Shown here piece by piece: positions 53,762 to 64,000 of a stretch of 64,000 nucleotides of DNA (position 1 is the stretch's first letter; each line of letters begins with the position of its first letter). Position numbers and translations under genes: made by a program. Location of the stretch: positions 5,270,001-5,334,000 of the forward strand of contig BSYQ01000003.1 of assembly GCA_030272585.1 (NCBI GenBank), read 5' to 3'. The notes under the pieces are model-generated. The model did no database searches and was not told where the DNA came from. It saw only the letters and a list, made by a program, of their open reading frames with translations. This DNA is from Bryopsis sp. KO-2023. Lineage: Eukaryota; Chlorophyta; Ulvophyceae; Bryopsidales; Bryopsidaceae.

Positions 53762-56700
53762 TCACTCTTTTTCATCCGACACTTTCAATAGAAAGGGTGA
53801 CCCTGAGGTCGTACCATGAACAGCAGGTGAATCCTCCACAGTCCAACTGCATGAGTAGTCTGACACTCGGTACAGCCCAGGTCTCAACACAGCCAGTGAA
53901 AGAGGTATAGAAACGACTCCCCCAGGGTCAAGCACTGGGATGGACTCCCTCGTTTGACCACACCAGATTAATGATCTAGCTGGAGCTACCCCAGCAGACA
54001 AGGATGATTCCTCTGCTGGCGGGCTGGGCGGTCCAGCAGACGAAAGGTCGGCATGCCAGCCCCCTGATCGGTCCTCAAATTGACTTCCAGACTCAACCCG
54101 GACCGAGGCAGAGTGTTGGGTTGCATTTCTAACGATAACATCCACCGGGACCATGCACACAGGGCTTTCAGAAAACCTGTGACGCACATCAAACTTGCCT
54201 TTGCCTATCAGATGGATAGGCTTCAGGACCTCACGCACCGACTGCACAAAGTACAGAAGCCCCCACCGGGTTCTCTGCCGCCTGGAGCTATTCGCAACAG
54301 TTTCCGACCCTGGCACAGCCCATTGAACGCACACACCCAGAGAATCCTCCCCAGAGGATGTACTACACTCAGTGGCTGCCTTTATTCTCTGTTGTTGCAA
54401 AACATCCAATGCACCAGAATCATCGTCACTAGTGTCGGTAGCCTCCCCATTTTCCTCCTTCCCTGATGTCGATGGTGGGGTTAATAACAGGTGAACCTGG
54501 CCCCTTTGCTTTGGAGGGACACGCTGGTCGAGTTGCACCTGACTTGACTGACATTTTGGACCTGAACTGGATGCCTTGGACATTCCCCATCCAGCTGTCA
54601 ATGATGTTGCTGATTCGATCTGGACTTCAGAGGCAATGCGCTCGTTTTCCACCTGGACCGACACCAGATAGGCCAGCTCTGGGCCAGACGCTGGACGCAT
54701 GCCGTGTTTCAATTTCAACGCCGAATGGATCTTGAGTCCGAAAGAATAGCGGAGGTACCTCCACAATATCAATCCAGAAGGCTCCACCGACTCGTACCGA
54801 AACAGGCAATGGACGATTCTCTCCCCTGGCCGAGAAGGATGAAGCCAAACCGGGCAGAAGATGGATGCACCCCCTTTGATCGTATTCATCGAATCGAGGG
54901 TGTAGCAAGTCCGGCCAGACGAGCTGTGGCGCTCAACCGATTTCCTGGAGGACTCTCCGTTGGGTGTTTCGGTGGCAACCTTGCAAAAGATCGCATCGCG
55001 GCAGCTCACAGCCACTTGGACGTTTCTGAGACTCACCGAGCTGTTGTTTTTCAGTTCCCAGCTGCCATCCCAGACCTCACCTTCCCACATGTCGTCCGGC
55101 ACTTCGGCTGAGACGGCTTCCAAGCGAGGCACCGGAGAAATCACGACATAGCACAAGCATGGACTGTGAGCCTTGGCATTCATAGGCAACCTGAAACAGA
55201 CCACACCGACATCTTTCAAGAACGTCCCTCATGCAAGCATCCACATCAGCCCGACCCTGGAAAGCTAAATGGTGTGCTAACTGGACACGTTTTCCAAAAC
55301 CCCACGAGGCAGCCTAAATTCACCCCTGCTCTCAAGGGACACAAGCACCAATGGAGGATCCCCCCACCTGTTGGCAGTGTCGTGACTCGCCGGGGCGAAC
55401 CTTTTTTCCCCAGGTATCGTTTCGTTAAGCGTCCACGACACCCCCAGTATTTTCAATCTACCAGGGGAATTTACAGCCAGCGCAAGCCGGATGACCAGAG
55501 TTTCTTCCCCTCGTAAAGTAAACTTCTCTTGGGCAACAGTCACAGGATTCGCCCCTGTGGCCCCCTCCGACCACTCGTACTCGTACAGCAGCTTCACCTC
55601 GTCCAGTTTGATCGCCACTTTCAATGGGTTTTGGAACTGGCATAACACCCTGATATCCTCCCCACACACAGCCAATCCGTGGTTTTCAGGGGGCAAGCTG
55701 GACATGCTGCCCATGCCAGTCACACTGCTCCCCAGAGGATCCTTAAAACTGTCCTCCAGGTCGCCCCACACTTGCTCCCCAGCCTCATGAGCTTCATTGG
55801 ACCCCACGACGAAATGGTCATCCACTTCCACAAAAACCTTGTCGGTATCCACCACTGGGATGTCCAATTCCAGCATTCGAGCCTTGGCTTCCGCATCCAG
55901 CGATTTCACATACTCCGACAATGAACTCAAATAGCGTTTCTGAGTGTCCAAGGATAGGTGGTTGTTGGAAGACAGCATTTGCTGGGTCCAGCCCACCACC
56001 GAATCGAACTCCCCCTGCTCCAATGCGAACCTCAGCATCATGTCCCCTATGTGCTCTTCCAAAGAAGTCCATTGGCGACCTTTGTACAGCCCCAGCACCA
56101 TTTCGTAGCATCTCAACGACAAGCCTCTGAACATGCAGTTATAATACCACACCCCAGCGAGCGTCATTTGAAAAGCAAATTTCCGTAGGACGGGTGGGTT
56201 GCATTGAAGGAGCGTCAGGGCGGCTTGCTCCAGCAGCAACGCCCCCCGTAGCATTTCCTCGCTTTCGTAGCCTTGCATTAAAACTTGATTGGCGGCTCCG
56301 GGTTGACCAACAGATGCACAGTACGTGGCATGCACAATCCCACACCGAGTGGCGAGCATCCTGCAGGTTTTGCCAGGCACCCTCTGATAATAATCGAACG
56401 CCCTCGCAAAGAAATAAGGAGGATTTCCGAAAGCAACGATCATGGCATGGCACAACCCGATCATTTCCTGCAGCCCTGCATAGAATTTTGGATATTGTTC
56501 CCTCGTGACGCTCACTGCTCCGTAAGCCTCCAGGGCATCCTCGTATCTTTGCAACAAAAACAGCAAATCCCCCATTTGCCTGCCCTGAGCCTCCACGGTG
56601 TAGTACTTGAACCCTGCTGGAGTGGCTTGATCCCGCGTCGACCCAGTGAAATTAATTTTGAAATATGAGGAGGTCCTATCCATCAGCTTGGTGAAGCTCC

Positions 56701-57688
56701 GCCGTTTGACCGGCAGGGCTGACGTCATTTTGCCTATTCTCAAGTCCAATTTGGGCAGGAGGCACTGGGATACGAAGGTTTCGACCAGAGCCCTGATTCG
56801 ATCCAGGTCGCCTCTCGACAGCCACAAACCCAGGCCTCCCTCGGGCATGGGAGGTACTTTTGCAACCTCGCCCGCCCCACCCCCTGGCACCGATGGCTTT
56901 CTGAAGGATTCGAAAGGTTCTGGGGGACTGCACCGGCGCTCCGCTTTTCCATCTGAAGTGTTAATCAGCAGCAACGCACAGTTGGCTCCATTGGACCGCT
57001 GCAAAGAGGCCACTTTCGCTCGGGCCGATTCCAGCCCACCCTGGCCCCCTTTGCTCCCATCGTGAACCACCACAATGAATTTCGCAAAGTCCTCTTCTTG
57101 CACAGGGAACATATATTCTTGGGACATCAGCGGGGGCCAAGGATTGCCCCTTTTGAGTTTGTCTAAGGCAGCCAATGGGTCCGGCTCGGCCGATGAAATC
57201 ATGAACATGCAGCCCACCGGATGGTCGAAAGTCTCGTGTGCATCAAAACATAGCAACCTCAAGAATTCGTCCCTGTATCGGCTGAACCAAGGGGACAAAT
57301 CTACTTCATTGGCCGATCTCTGGCATTCCTCCAAACTCCCAGGTAAAGTTTTCAATTTTTCCTCCACAGTGGAGGTGACCATCATCTTGAGGTAAGTGTC
57401 CAAGACCTCAGCAGTGGGTTGGTCGATGGTTGCTGCATAATGAAACCTCAGTCTGAACTCTTGGAGCCTTATGTTTTGCTCCCCCAGCCTCATAGGATAA
57501 TTGATGTTCGCCAGGTGCCCGAACGGTCGAAGGACGTCCACCAGATTTAAACCATTTTTTTCGCGACAGATTGTCTCGGCTTCGTCGCTGGATAACACCA
57601 TCACGACCGGAACGAACCGCTCCCTGACCCAACTCCTCAGGCTGAAATTCGAACCACCCATCGTGCCCATCCGCGGTGTCCCCGACAT
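53762..57688 (-). CDS. TRAPPC8: TRAPP complex subunit 8 (Trs85), two exons
   Basis: TRAPPC8/Trs85 is the subunit specific to TRAPPIII, the guanine nucleotide exchange and tethering complex for Rab1/Ypt1 at the Golgi and in autophagy. Exon 1 runs from ATG 57688 to about 55289, 800 codons; exon 2 from about 55171 (or 55187) to the stop at 53762. Family blocks: RERFVPVVMVLSSDEAETIC, then NGLNLVDVLRPFGHLANINY, FHYAATIDQP, DRTSSYFKINFTGSTRDQ, RQMGDLLFLLQRYEDALEAY and ALEAYGAVSVTREQYPKFYA in the alpha-solenoid. The C-terminal half is beta-rich (WEGEVWDGSWELKNNSSVSL). About 1270 residues, slightly shorter than the human protein. The exact splice at the single intron is uncertain by a few codons. The start is 321 bp from the divergent BABAM1-like gene. 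Confidence 0.9.
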
Positions 57689-58009
57689 CGCGCCGCAGGG
57701 CTGGAATTCCTCCGTCCGTGTTATATGTCGTGCTTCAATCCTCGCTCACGGGTCGACACGATTTTTTTTTCTCTTTTTTTCCTCCAGTCCAGGAAAGAAA
57801 ACTGGAACAGTCCCAAAAAAGCAACTCCACGTCTGACACACGACTTCCCCCCATGTGATTTCCTGGGGCATTTGATGTGCATGTGGGCTGCCTTTTCAGT
57901 GAACCCAAAACCATTTTCGTTTGTGCCACAGTGATCGTTGTTTCGGCCTGGCTTCAGGAAATATCTTGTTCTTGTTCGGTTACACCAGTTTTGAGTTCTA
58001 CGAGCCGCG

Positions 58010-60739
58010 ATGGGTATCTGCCACCCTCCCGAACACGTGGTGTTCGCGATCGACATGAGCCAAGAGATGGCGGACAAGGACCTCAAAGGTGTCACGCCTT
58101 GCTTCTGTTTTGTTTCCTATTTCGTTCACGCACTTTTCCAGGCTTTTTTTTTCGTGTGTGCTGTTCTTTTTGCTGGAGCAAGGTGTGCGCTTCAGTTGGC
58201 GGAGAGGACTTGATCATGTGACGAGTGAATGAGTAACCCAAATAGGTTTTGAGTTGTTGCAGGCTTCCCTTGCTCCAGGCTGGACCTGGTTAAGGAGGGA
58301 ATTGTTACATTTATCAATGCGAAGGTATGCAATTTTCATTGAACTTTCCTGACGAAATATTATTGTGAAGGCCTCTGTGAATTCTGTTTATTAATTTATT
58401 TCGATATATCAAATGGTGGGACGAGTCTGTGGGTATGGCATGTGACTGAAAGCTCAAACAAAAGGCTTCTTTTTCAAGTATTATTTGGAAGAAGTGGATG
58501 AGGGTGTTTCCCAAAAGAGAGTTTGTGGTGGTGGCCAAAATCATTGGCATCGTGGAAAAGGACTCTGTGGTTTCGAATCTCAGTGTTTGAGGACAGCTAA
58601 TGCAATTGATCATTCAGCTGGTTTTTCCTTTCCATCTTGTAGGTTCGGATGCACTCCGGACACAGGTTTTCTGTGATGGGTTTGAAGGTGAGCTGTTGAA
58701 AAAAATAAATTGAAACAATTCTTTTAAAATTTCAATCCTAGTTGGACGATTCCGTATGCATGTTGGGATGAATGATGATGTTGTCTTTGAGCTATTCGTT
58801 CGGAAGAAATTTATCAATGTCGATAGAAAGACTCTGACATCCCATTATTTCTCCTGAAATCAAAAATAATATAATAATAAGAATGAATCTTTTAAAATTA
58901 TCTGGTGCTGTCCTCACACTATCATTCATCAGCATTTTTCTTTCTTTTTTTTCTCTTCTCCTCATTTGTTGTAAACGCATCAAGTGAAGCGGGAACAGTT
59001 TTTAACCTGAGTCTACATTCAGTACGGGAAGTTTTCTATTGATGTTGCTTCTACAGAATGTGAATTGACGGGTGCTGTTGATTGTTTAGGATAGGATGTA
59101 GCCCACTGGGGGTTCAAAGGATTGGATCGCAGTCCAGCTGAAGCTATCCAGTTCATTTCTAACCTGGGTCATCATCACTTGGGAAAGCATGAGTCCTTTG
59201 AAATCGGCAGCATTCCGCAACTCACCAGCGAACTGCACTCGGAGCATTTGGTAGGGCTGGATGTATGAAATCGTCTCTTTTATCTATCAATATCGGCATC
59301 AATGTTTCACATGTGGCCGAGAAATCGCGACAAGGCGCCGCTCATTACGTTGAATTTTCAAAGAAACTGATGACTGCTGGGCGAACCACGTACTCCAAGA
59401 AAATATAAGAAAAGCCTTGATTGGTTTTCCTTGGTGCAGTTGCGAGTGGTGCTCATCTATGGAAGGTCGGATGTGACACCATCCTGGAAAACCTGCACCC
59501 AAGGCCAGCTGGGCATGGATGTTGTAAGTTTTGAAAGACACAAGGGGATGCTATTTTTCAAAGGGGAAAAGCCCCCCCAAAAAATAAATAAATAAATAAA
59601 TAGAATGAGAAATCTATCTAACTAACATCATGAAAGTTTTTGTACATTAAGTTTTTATCCACGAAACCATTCACAGAAAACTACGAGAATTGTGGGTGAA
59701 TAACAGGGCCAATGCACTGGCATCTCCTTACGCTATCGCTTAGAACTTATTTTCATCTTCCTCCAAGGTTTTTTTCGACCCCTTGTCAAGGGAAGCACTC
59801 TTCCATTGAGTGCGGGTGTGATTTTCTTTTTTGCAGTTGTACCTCCACCACAAGCCAGAGGAGAATATCAACTGCCCCCAGGAGGTACAGCACCGAAGAA
59901 TTCCCACCCCATCCATCACCTTTAATCCTCAGTTTGTGTGTGTGTGGGGTCTTAGACTGACTTGATTCTGCGTTTGTCATGGAGATGATCCATCAGATAT
60001 CCGTTGACCGAAACATCTGGTTTTGTGGGCTCAGGTGTATAACTTTCTTACAGAGGTTGGCGATGCGATGTCCAATCGAGTGGAATACTCAGCGTACATC
60101 CATGAGCTTTCCGGTCAGCAATTGAAGCGCACCCAATCCACTCTGGTGTGTTCCTCGTTATGCATAACAAATGAGAATAAGCATATATGCTGACTAGATT
60201 TGCAGTGACGAGGTTAGCAAGACTGTGGCCAAAATTGGGACATCTGTGTGTACCAGGCACTCAGCATCAGCCACGGAAGCCAAAGACCTCGACAAACTGC
60301 CCTGAGACCTGCGCTGGATCTAGCGAAAGAGCTGCAACCCAGCACATCAGCCGAAAGAATCGCCCAGCCCTCCGCACCTCACACTGCAGGCATCACCAGG
60401 TCAGTCTTGCAACCATCCTGGGTTTATGGATTTTTTTCGAAGAATGAGTGGATCCTGAAGTCGGAGGAAACCCGTGAGGTTGAGAAGTGGAGTGCAAACT
60501 GTGGCAGGACCCCCCCTTCTTCGGCACCCAGTCAAAGTAGTTTTGCTACGGTGTCTCCGTCTGCATCAGCTGCCAGCTTATCTGGCAGCGTTGTCAATGG
60601 GCAAAGGACCTGGAAGGGCGTATTGGTGAATACGTTTGCCAAACCAGACTCCCCAAGCACACAGGAGCCTGTCCAAGAAAGCACCACTCAAGGCCAGCAG
60701 CCGTCTGACCTCAGTAGGTCCCACCAGTCTGATTTTTGA
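58010..60739 (+). CDS. BABAM1: BABAM1/MERIT40 homologue (BRISC and BRCA1-A complex), at least seven exons
   Basis: MERIT40 is the vWA-like scaffold of the K63-specific deubiquitinase complexes BRISC and BRCA1-A. Seven exons join in phase: 58010-58088 (HPPEHVVFAIDMSQEMADKD), 58263-58324 (SRLDLVKEGIVTFINAK), 58643-58687 (VRMHSGHRFSVMGLK), 59095-59250 (RSPAEAIQFISNLG, later FEIGSIPQLTSELHSEHL), 59440-59523 (LRVVLIYGRSDVTPSW), 59837-59884 (LYLHHKPEENINCP) and 60035-60145 (MSNRVEYSAYIHELSGQQLK). Order and content match the family: the Asp-x-Ser strand, the HRFS strand, the (V)L(I)Y strand and the C-terminal YE/YS-A strand. The plus-strand frame at 60248-60739 (EWILKSEETREVEKWSANCG, then Ser/Pro-rich) may be a C-terminal extension, but the join was not resolved, so the end coordinate is open. 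Confidence 0.78.
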
Positions 60740-62547
60740 TCGGGAATGTCGGATTATTGAAAAAAGAAAGAAAGAATCAAAAATCTGGCTTCTCGAGCAC
60801 ACGATCAGGAGATCTATGTGTTTGTGAATTAGTCAGAAACATCTTGGTTGCATTTGATTTGTGGTCTTCATCTTATCGAGATGGTGCAGAGGGATTGATT
60901 GTTTGATTGAAATTGGCTTCCTAGTTCTGGTGGACTTGGTGGTTCCAGAAGCGGATGTACCCGATCAGCAAAATTCGCAAGCTCAGGGACACCCTTCATC
61001 CACTCAGTGGAAATGAGGATGACCAGCCCATACATCAGGTGGAGTCCTTGTTGCACTGCATGTTGATCGGGTTCTGAGCAAGACCTCCAGCAAGCGATCC
61101 GTCAGATCAAATTTTCCAACATTATCTGATCTGATCTCTGTGGGTTGCTTTGGATTTTGATTTTTGGGCAGGGGAGGGTTGCTACATTTGGGTTTGCTTG
61201 TGGAAGCTGTTCGTGCGATGTGAAGGGGGGGGGTGGGTGGGCAATGATGACGAGACTTGATCTTATCAGAATATCCTTGCCCCACACGGTAGACTTGTGT
61301 GAGGCGGCGAGGAAATTTGTCGAAAGAAATAAATTCTGAGCCCAATAGTCTGTGTTGATGCCTTGTGCTGCACAAGGAATATTTTTTTTCCCTTTTATCA
61401 AATCAGTGGGGTTCATTTCAACTTGCTGATACTCTCATTTGCCTCGCAATTGCTGCAGTCAGTGGGTGCGGTTCCAGCCAACCGTGAGCCAGATGTGCTG
61501 CATATCGGATGGGTATCTTGGAGTTTCACGGTTTCAATACTTTGTTTTGACACTTGGCTCTGCTTTTGTCGTTTGCCTGTAGCATCCCTGCTGTAAATTT
61601 AAATGATTGTACACATGAAAACAACTGATTATGAGCTGTGCAATCAATTATTGCCCCGCTTGATTCGAGCTGTTTTAGGACCGCAAAATAGGCAAGCTGA
61701 AAGGAGATCATTGGTTGTAAGATAATGGTTGCACAATGTATCCAGAAACTCTATTTTTGATAAACACAATTGGTTAGATTGTCTAAGACACCTTCAGAAT
61801 GAAAAGGTGCACTACAGGATGGAGTGAATTGATATGGTAGGGACTCCGAAATATGGAGGGAGAGATTTGCGGTGGGGGATAATGACACGGAAACCGCAAT
61901 ATCACAAAAACTTGGAGGAGGAGTAGCTGTTCGTGATTGGTTGTAAGAATCTTTGTCTGATGCTCACTTTGACGCATTAATTCAATAGAGGGAGCTCAGC
62001 AATCAATCATAAATTTCCTCCACACATGAGAGAGAGAGAGAGATCATCCATTGTTGAACAGTCCTTGGGTTTTGCCCAACCTGTTGGGGATGGTCTCAAA
62101 TTAAGCACAATCAAGAAAATCTGACTCACGGGTGCCGTTTTCAAGGATGTATTTCAGAGGAGTGAAGGCAGGGGGATAGCAGTTGGATGCTTCAAAAATT
62201 GCCTTTACTGTAAATTACCAGGCTGACTGTATGAACCTTCCTGAAAAAGTAAACACTGCCACTGTGACAAATGACCAAGCCTTAATGGCATCTCAGTCGA
62301 GAACTTCCCAAATCGCGAGGGTGTGTTAGCCAAAATATAAATGCCGCATGTTCTATTATATGTGCTGTGTCGATTGTGTTAATATATTCCTGGAGTCCTT
62401 CCCAGATAGTGCTACCAGCCACCCAGCCACCCAGCCACCCCCCAGTTTTCTACTACCCTATCGTGCTTTGAAACTGTGCCACATCACCACCACCTACCCA
62501 TCAAAAGCTGGAATTCACAGCAGAACTCGACGAGCAACACTTTTTGA
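60740..62547. other. Stretch with one possible exon, otherwise no gene
   Basis: A plus-strand segment at about 60925-61050 (QKRMYPISKIRKLRDTLHPL) follows a TTCCTAG acceptor-like site and may belong to the gene upstream or to another. The rest is AT-rich with a GA repeat at 62028-62041. No family signal. Confidence 0.3.
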
Positions 62548-63831
62548 TCACCCCCCAAAACTCTCCGATTTCGTGGGCTTTTCAGAGTGCTGGTCCTTCT
62601 CTGATACACCACGCCCATCCAGAGTGTCAACTGGAGCTTTCACTTTTCCGCCTTTCCTCCCAGAGTGTTGACTCTTCTCTGATACACCACGCCTATCCAG
62701 AGTGTCGATCGGAGTGTTCACCTCTCTGCCTCTCCCCTCAGATGGCGGCTCCCTCAATTGCGTCCCTCTCAAGGCCGCTCTCACCACAATCTCTCTTGGC
62801 CCCATAATGTAGCCATCAATTTCGGTATCATCAATGTCGCTCAGACCATCCCTCTCAATCTCATCATCTCCACCCACAGATTTCACCGGCTGCCCCTCCT
62901 CGATATCGGCCAAAAGTTCATCCAAGGAGGCCCCCCCTGTGTCGACACCACTGCCGTCACGCAAACACCCAGCCAAAGCACGTCCCCCAACACCATCAAT
63001 TTCCTCCTCGACCCTCTGTTGTTTCCTCGGTTTTTTTCTGGGTTTCTGAAGGTCGGCCATTCTCTCCTTTTGAAGGTCGATCATTCTATCCCTCTGTCTC
63101 GTTGATTTGCGCCGAAAAAAGTCTCGGACTTCGCCATAGCCATTGCCTTCATCGACAAGGAAACTTTCTTTTCCAGGATGCCCTGGAACCCCACACTTTT
63201 CCCAATACTTGCCAGCAAATAAATCAAAAAAACTTTTTTTGCCCTTGCCGGGTGAGTCGGTCAAATTCTTTGTGAGGGTCATTGCAGGGGCATCCAACAT
63301 CAGCTTCTGCTGCTGGTTTCTTTCCAAATTTGCTGCTGCTTCCCGGCTCAATTGGCTAAATTTTTTTTTGCCCTTGCCTGGTGAGTCAGTCAAATTCAAC
63401 GAGAGGGTCATTGCAGGGGCATCCGACATCAGCTTCTGCTCCTGGTTTCTTTCCGAATTTGCTGCTACTTCCCGGCTCCATTGGCTTTCTTCTTCTAGCA
63501 GCGCTAGTTCTTCTTCTTCTTGTTCTTGTTCTTTTTCTAGCAGCACTACCTCTTCCTCCTCCTCCTCCTCCTCCTCTTCCAGTTCTTCGCCCCCATCGGA
63601 TTCGCTGCTCGAGCTCAGCCCCTCGATTTTAATTCTGGCAGGTGTCACATACGTAGCCAACTCCTTGGGGAAAGATACATTGTAGTTCTCCGGAGGGCAG
63701 TAACCTCTGTTGATTTTCCTTGTGGTGACATCCCCAATGAGACCAGCTTCTTGCAGCAAAACCACCAAAGGCGTCGGAGCAACTCCTTCCTCGAAGGGGG
63801 CTGGCGGTGCTTCCTCCTCCTCTTCTTCTTC
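62548..63831 (-). CDS. BRF1: BRF1-like TFIIIB subunit, C-terminal part; gene runs off the window
   Basis: BRF1 joins TBP in TFIIIB to recruit RNA polymerase III. This terminal exon (63831 down to the stop at 62548) begins after a long T tract and CCAG acceptor with a Glu-rich run. The key evidence is GLSDIDDTEIDGYIMGPREI near 62790-62860, followed by a basic helix: the pattern LSDIDD.E(I/V)DGYI is the homology block by which BRF1 holds TBP. Between the acidic start and this block lie two copies of a 45-residue repeat (units with DAPAMTL and LTDSPGKGKK), and after it two copies of a 25-residue unit (DTLD.RGVSEK). The N-terminal zinc ribbon and cyclin repeats would be upstream, beyond 64000, and cannot be checked here. 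Confidence 0.6.
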   Translation of the reverse strand, partial: EEEEEEEAPPAPFEEGVAPTPLVVLLQEAGLIGDVTTRKINRGYCPPENYNVSFPKELATYVTPARIKIEGLSSSSESDGGEELEEEEEEEEEEVVLLEKEQEQEEEELALLEEESQWSREVAANSERNQEQKLMSDAPAMTLSLNLTDSPGKGKKKFSQLSREAAANLERNQQQKLMLDAPAMTLTKNLTDSPGKGKKSFFDLFAGKYWEKCGVPGHPGKESFLVDEGNGYGEVRDFFRRKSTRQRDRMIDLQKERMADLQKPRKKPRKQQRVEEEIDGVGGRALAGCLRDGSGVDTGGASLDELLADIEEGQPVKSVGGDDEIERDGLSDIDDTEIDGYIMGPREIVVRAALRGTQLREPPSEGRGREVNTPIDTLDRRGVSEKSQHSGRKGGKVKAPVDTLDGRGVSEKDQHSEKPTKSESFGG

Positions 63832-64000
63832 CTGGAAAAAAAAAAACGCATCCAACAAAAAAGGCTTCTTTCCTTCTTGTTCTTTCTCCCAGGCAAGGAA
63901 ATCAACAAAAACAGTGGGAAAATGTTCACTCATATATTATATGGGTTATCTCCTGAGGATATTTCTTCCTCCTCTAACAAAGGTTGAGTGCAGCTCAAGC

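Noticed and set aside
58485..58600. Possible BABAM1 exon with a FVVVAKIIGIVEKD reading
   Set aside because: The neighbouring exon at 58643-58687 fits the family strand better and joins in phase without it. The stretch is read as intron.

Overview
The window is nuclear DNA of a photosynthetic eukaryote, most likely a green alga. Two light-harvesting genes of the green-lineage LHCA type carry a simple N-terminal transit peptide with no signal peptide in front, which points to a primary plastid. Nearly every gene is cut by GT-AG introns of about 45 to several hundred bases, and long T- and A-rich tracts fill introns and intergenic DNA. Likely ciliary or microtubule genes (MYCBP and MAP10 homologues) suggest a flagellate. 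A prasinophyte or an early-branching streptophyte alga would fit, but the species cannot be fixed from this sequence. I joined exons by hand from reading frames, splice signals and intron phase.

0-11.5 kb: an LHCA gene, a MYCBP gene on the other strand, a second LHCA gene with the same intron positions, a coiled-coil gene, and a gene for a VASt-type lipid-binding protein with a membrane tail. 11.5-15.9 kb: a homopolymer-rich desert with inverted repeats. 16.5-26.7 kb: a poorly resolved gene, a four-exon MAP10-like gene, a GNA1 acetyltransferase, a probable plastid alpha/beta hydrolase, an R3HCC1L-like gene and the intronless TSR3 gene. 27.5-31 kb: an unidentified spliced gene whose intron lies between short direct repeats, then accessory DNA: a GC-rich hairpin, a 554-bp element with perfect 30-bp terminal inverted repeats and G-run arrays, a tRNA-like fragment and a cluster of near-perfect palindromes.

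32-42 kb: an acidic membrane-anchored low-complexity protein, the V-ATPase c'' proteolipid gene, and a six-exon secreted protein with Cys-rich and acidic repeat regions. 43-53 kb: an unidentified spliced gene, a five-exon coiled-coil gene, a DMT-type transporter ending in a KKXX signal, and a short coiled-coil gene. 53.7-64 kb: TRAPPC8 (Trs85), a BABAM1/MERIT40 homologue, and a gene cut by the window edge that carries a BRF1-type TBP-binding motif.

Most genes are housekeeping functions that do not form one pathway: photosynthetic light harvesting, vesicle tethering and ER/Golgi transport, organelle acidification, hexosamine synthesis, ribosome maturation, Pol III transcription and deubiquitination. 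A repeated layout is head-to-head pairs with short gaps (about 130-550 bp), which suggests shared promoters. The item most worth following up as new is the 554-bp inverted-repeat element at 29.3-29.9 kb.
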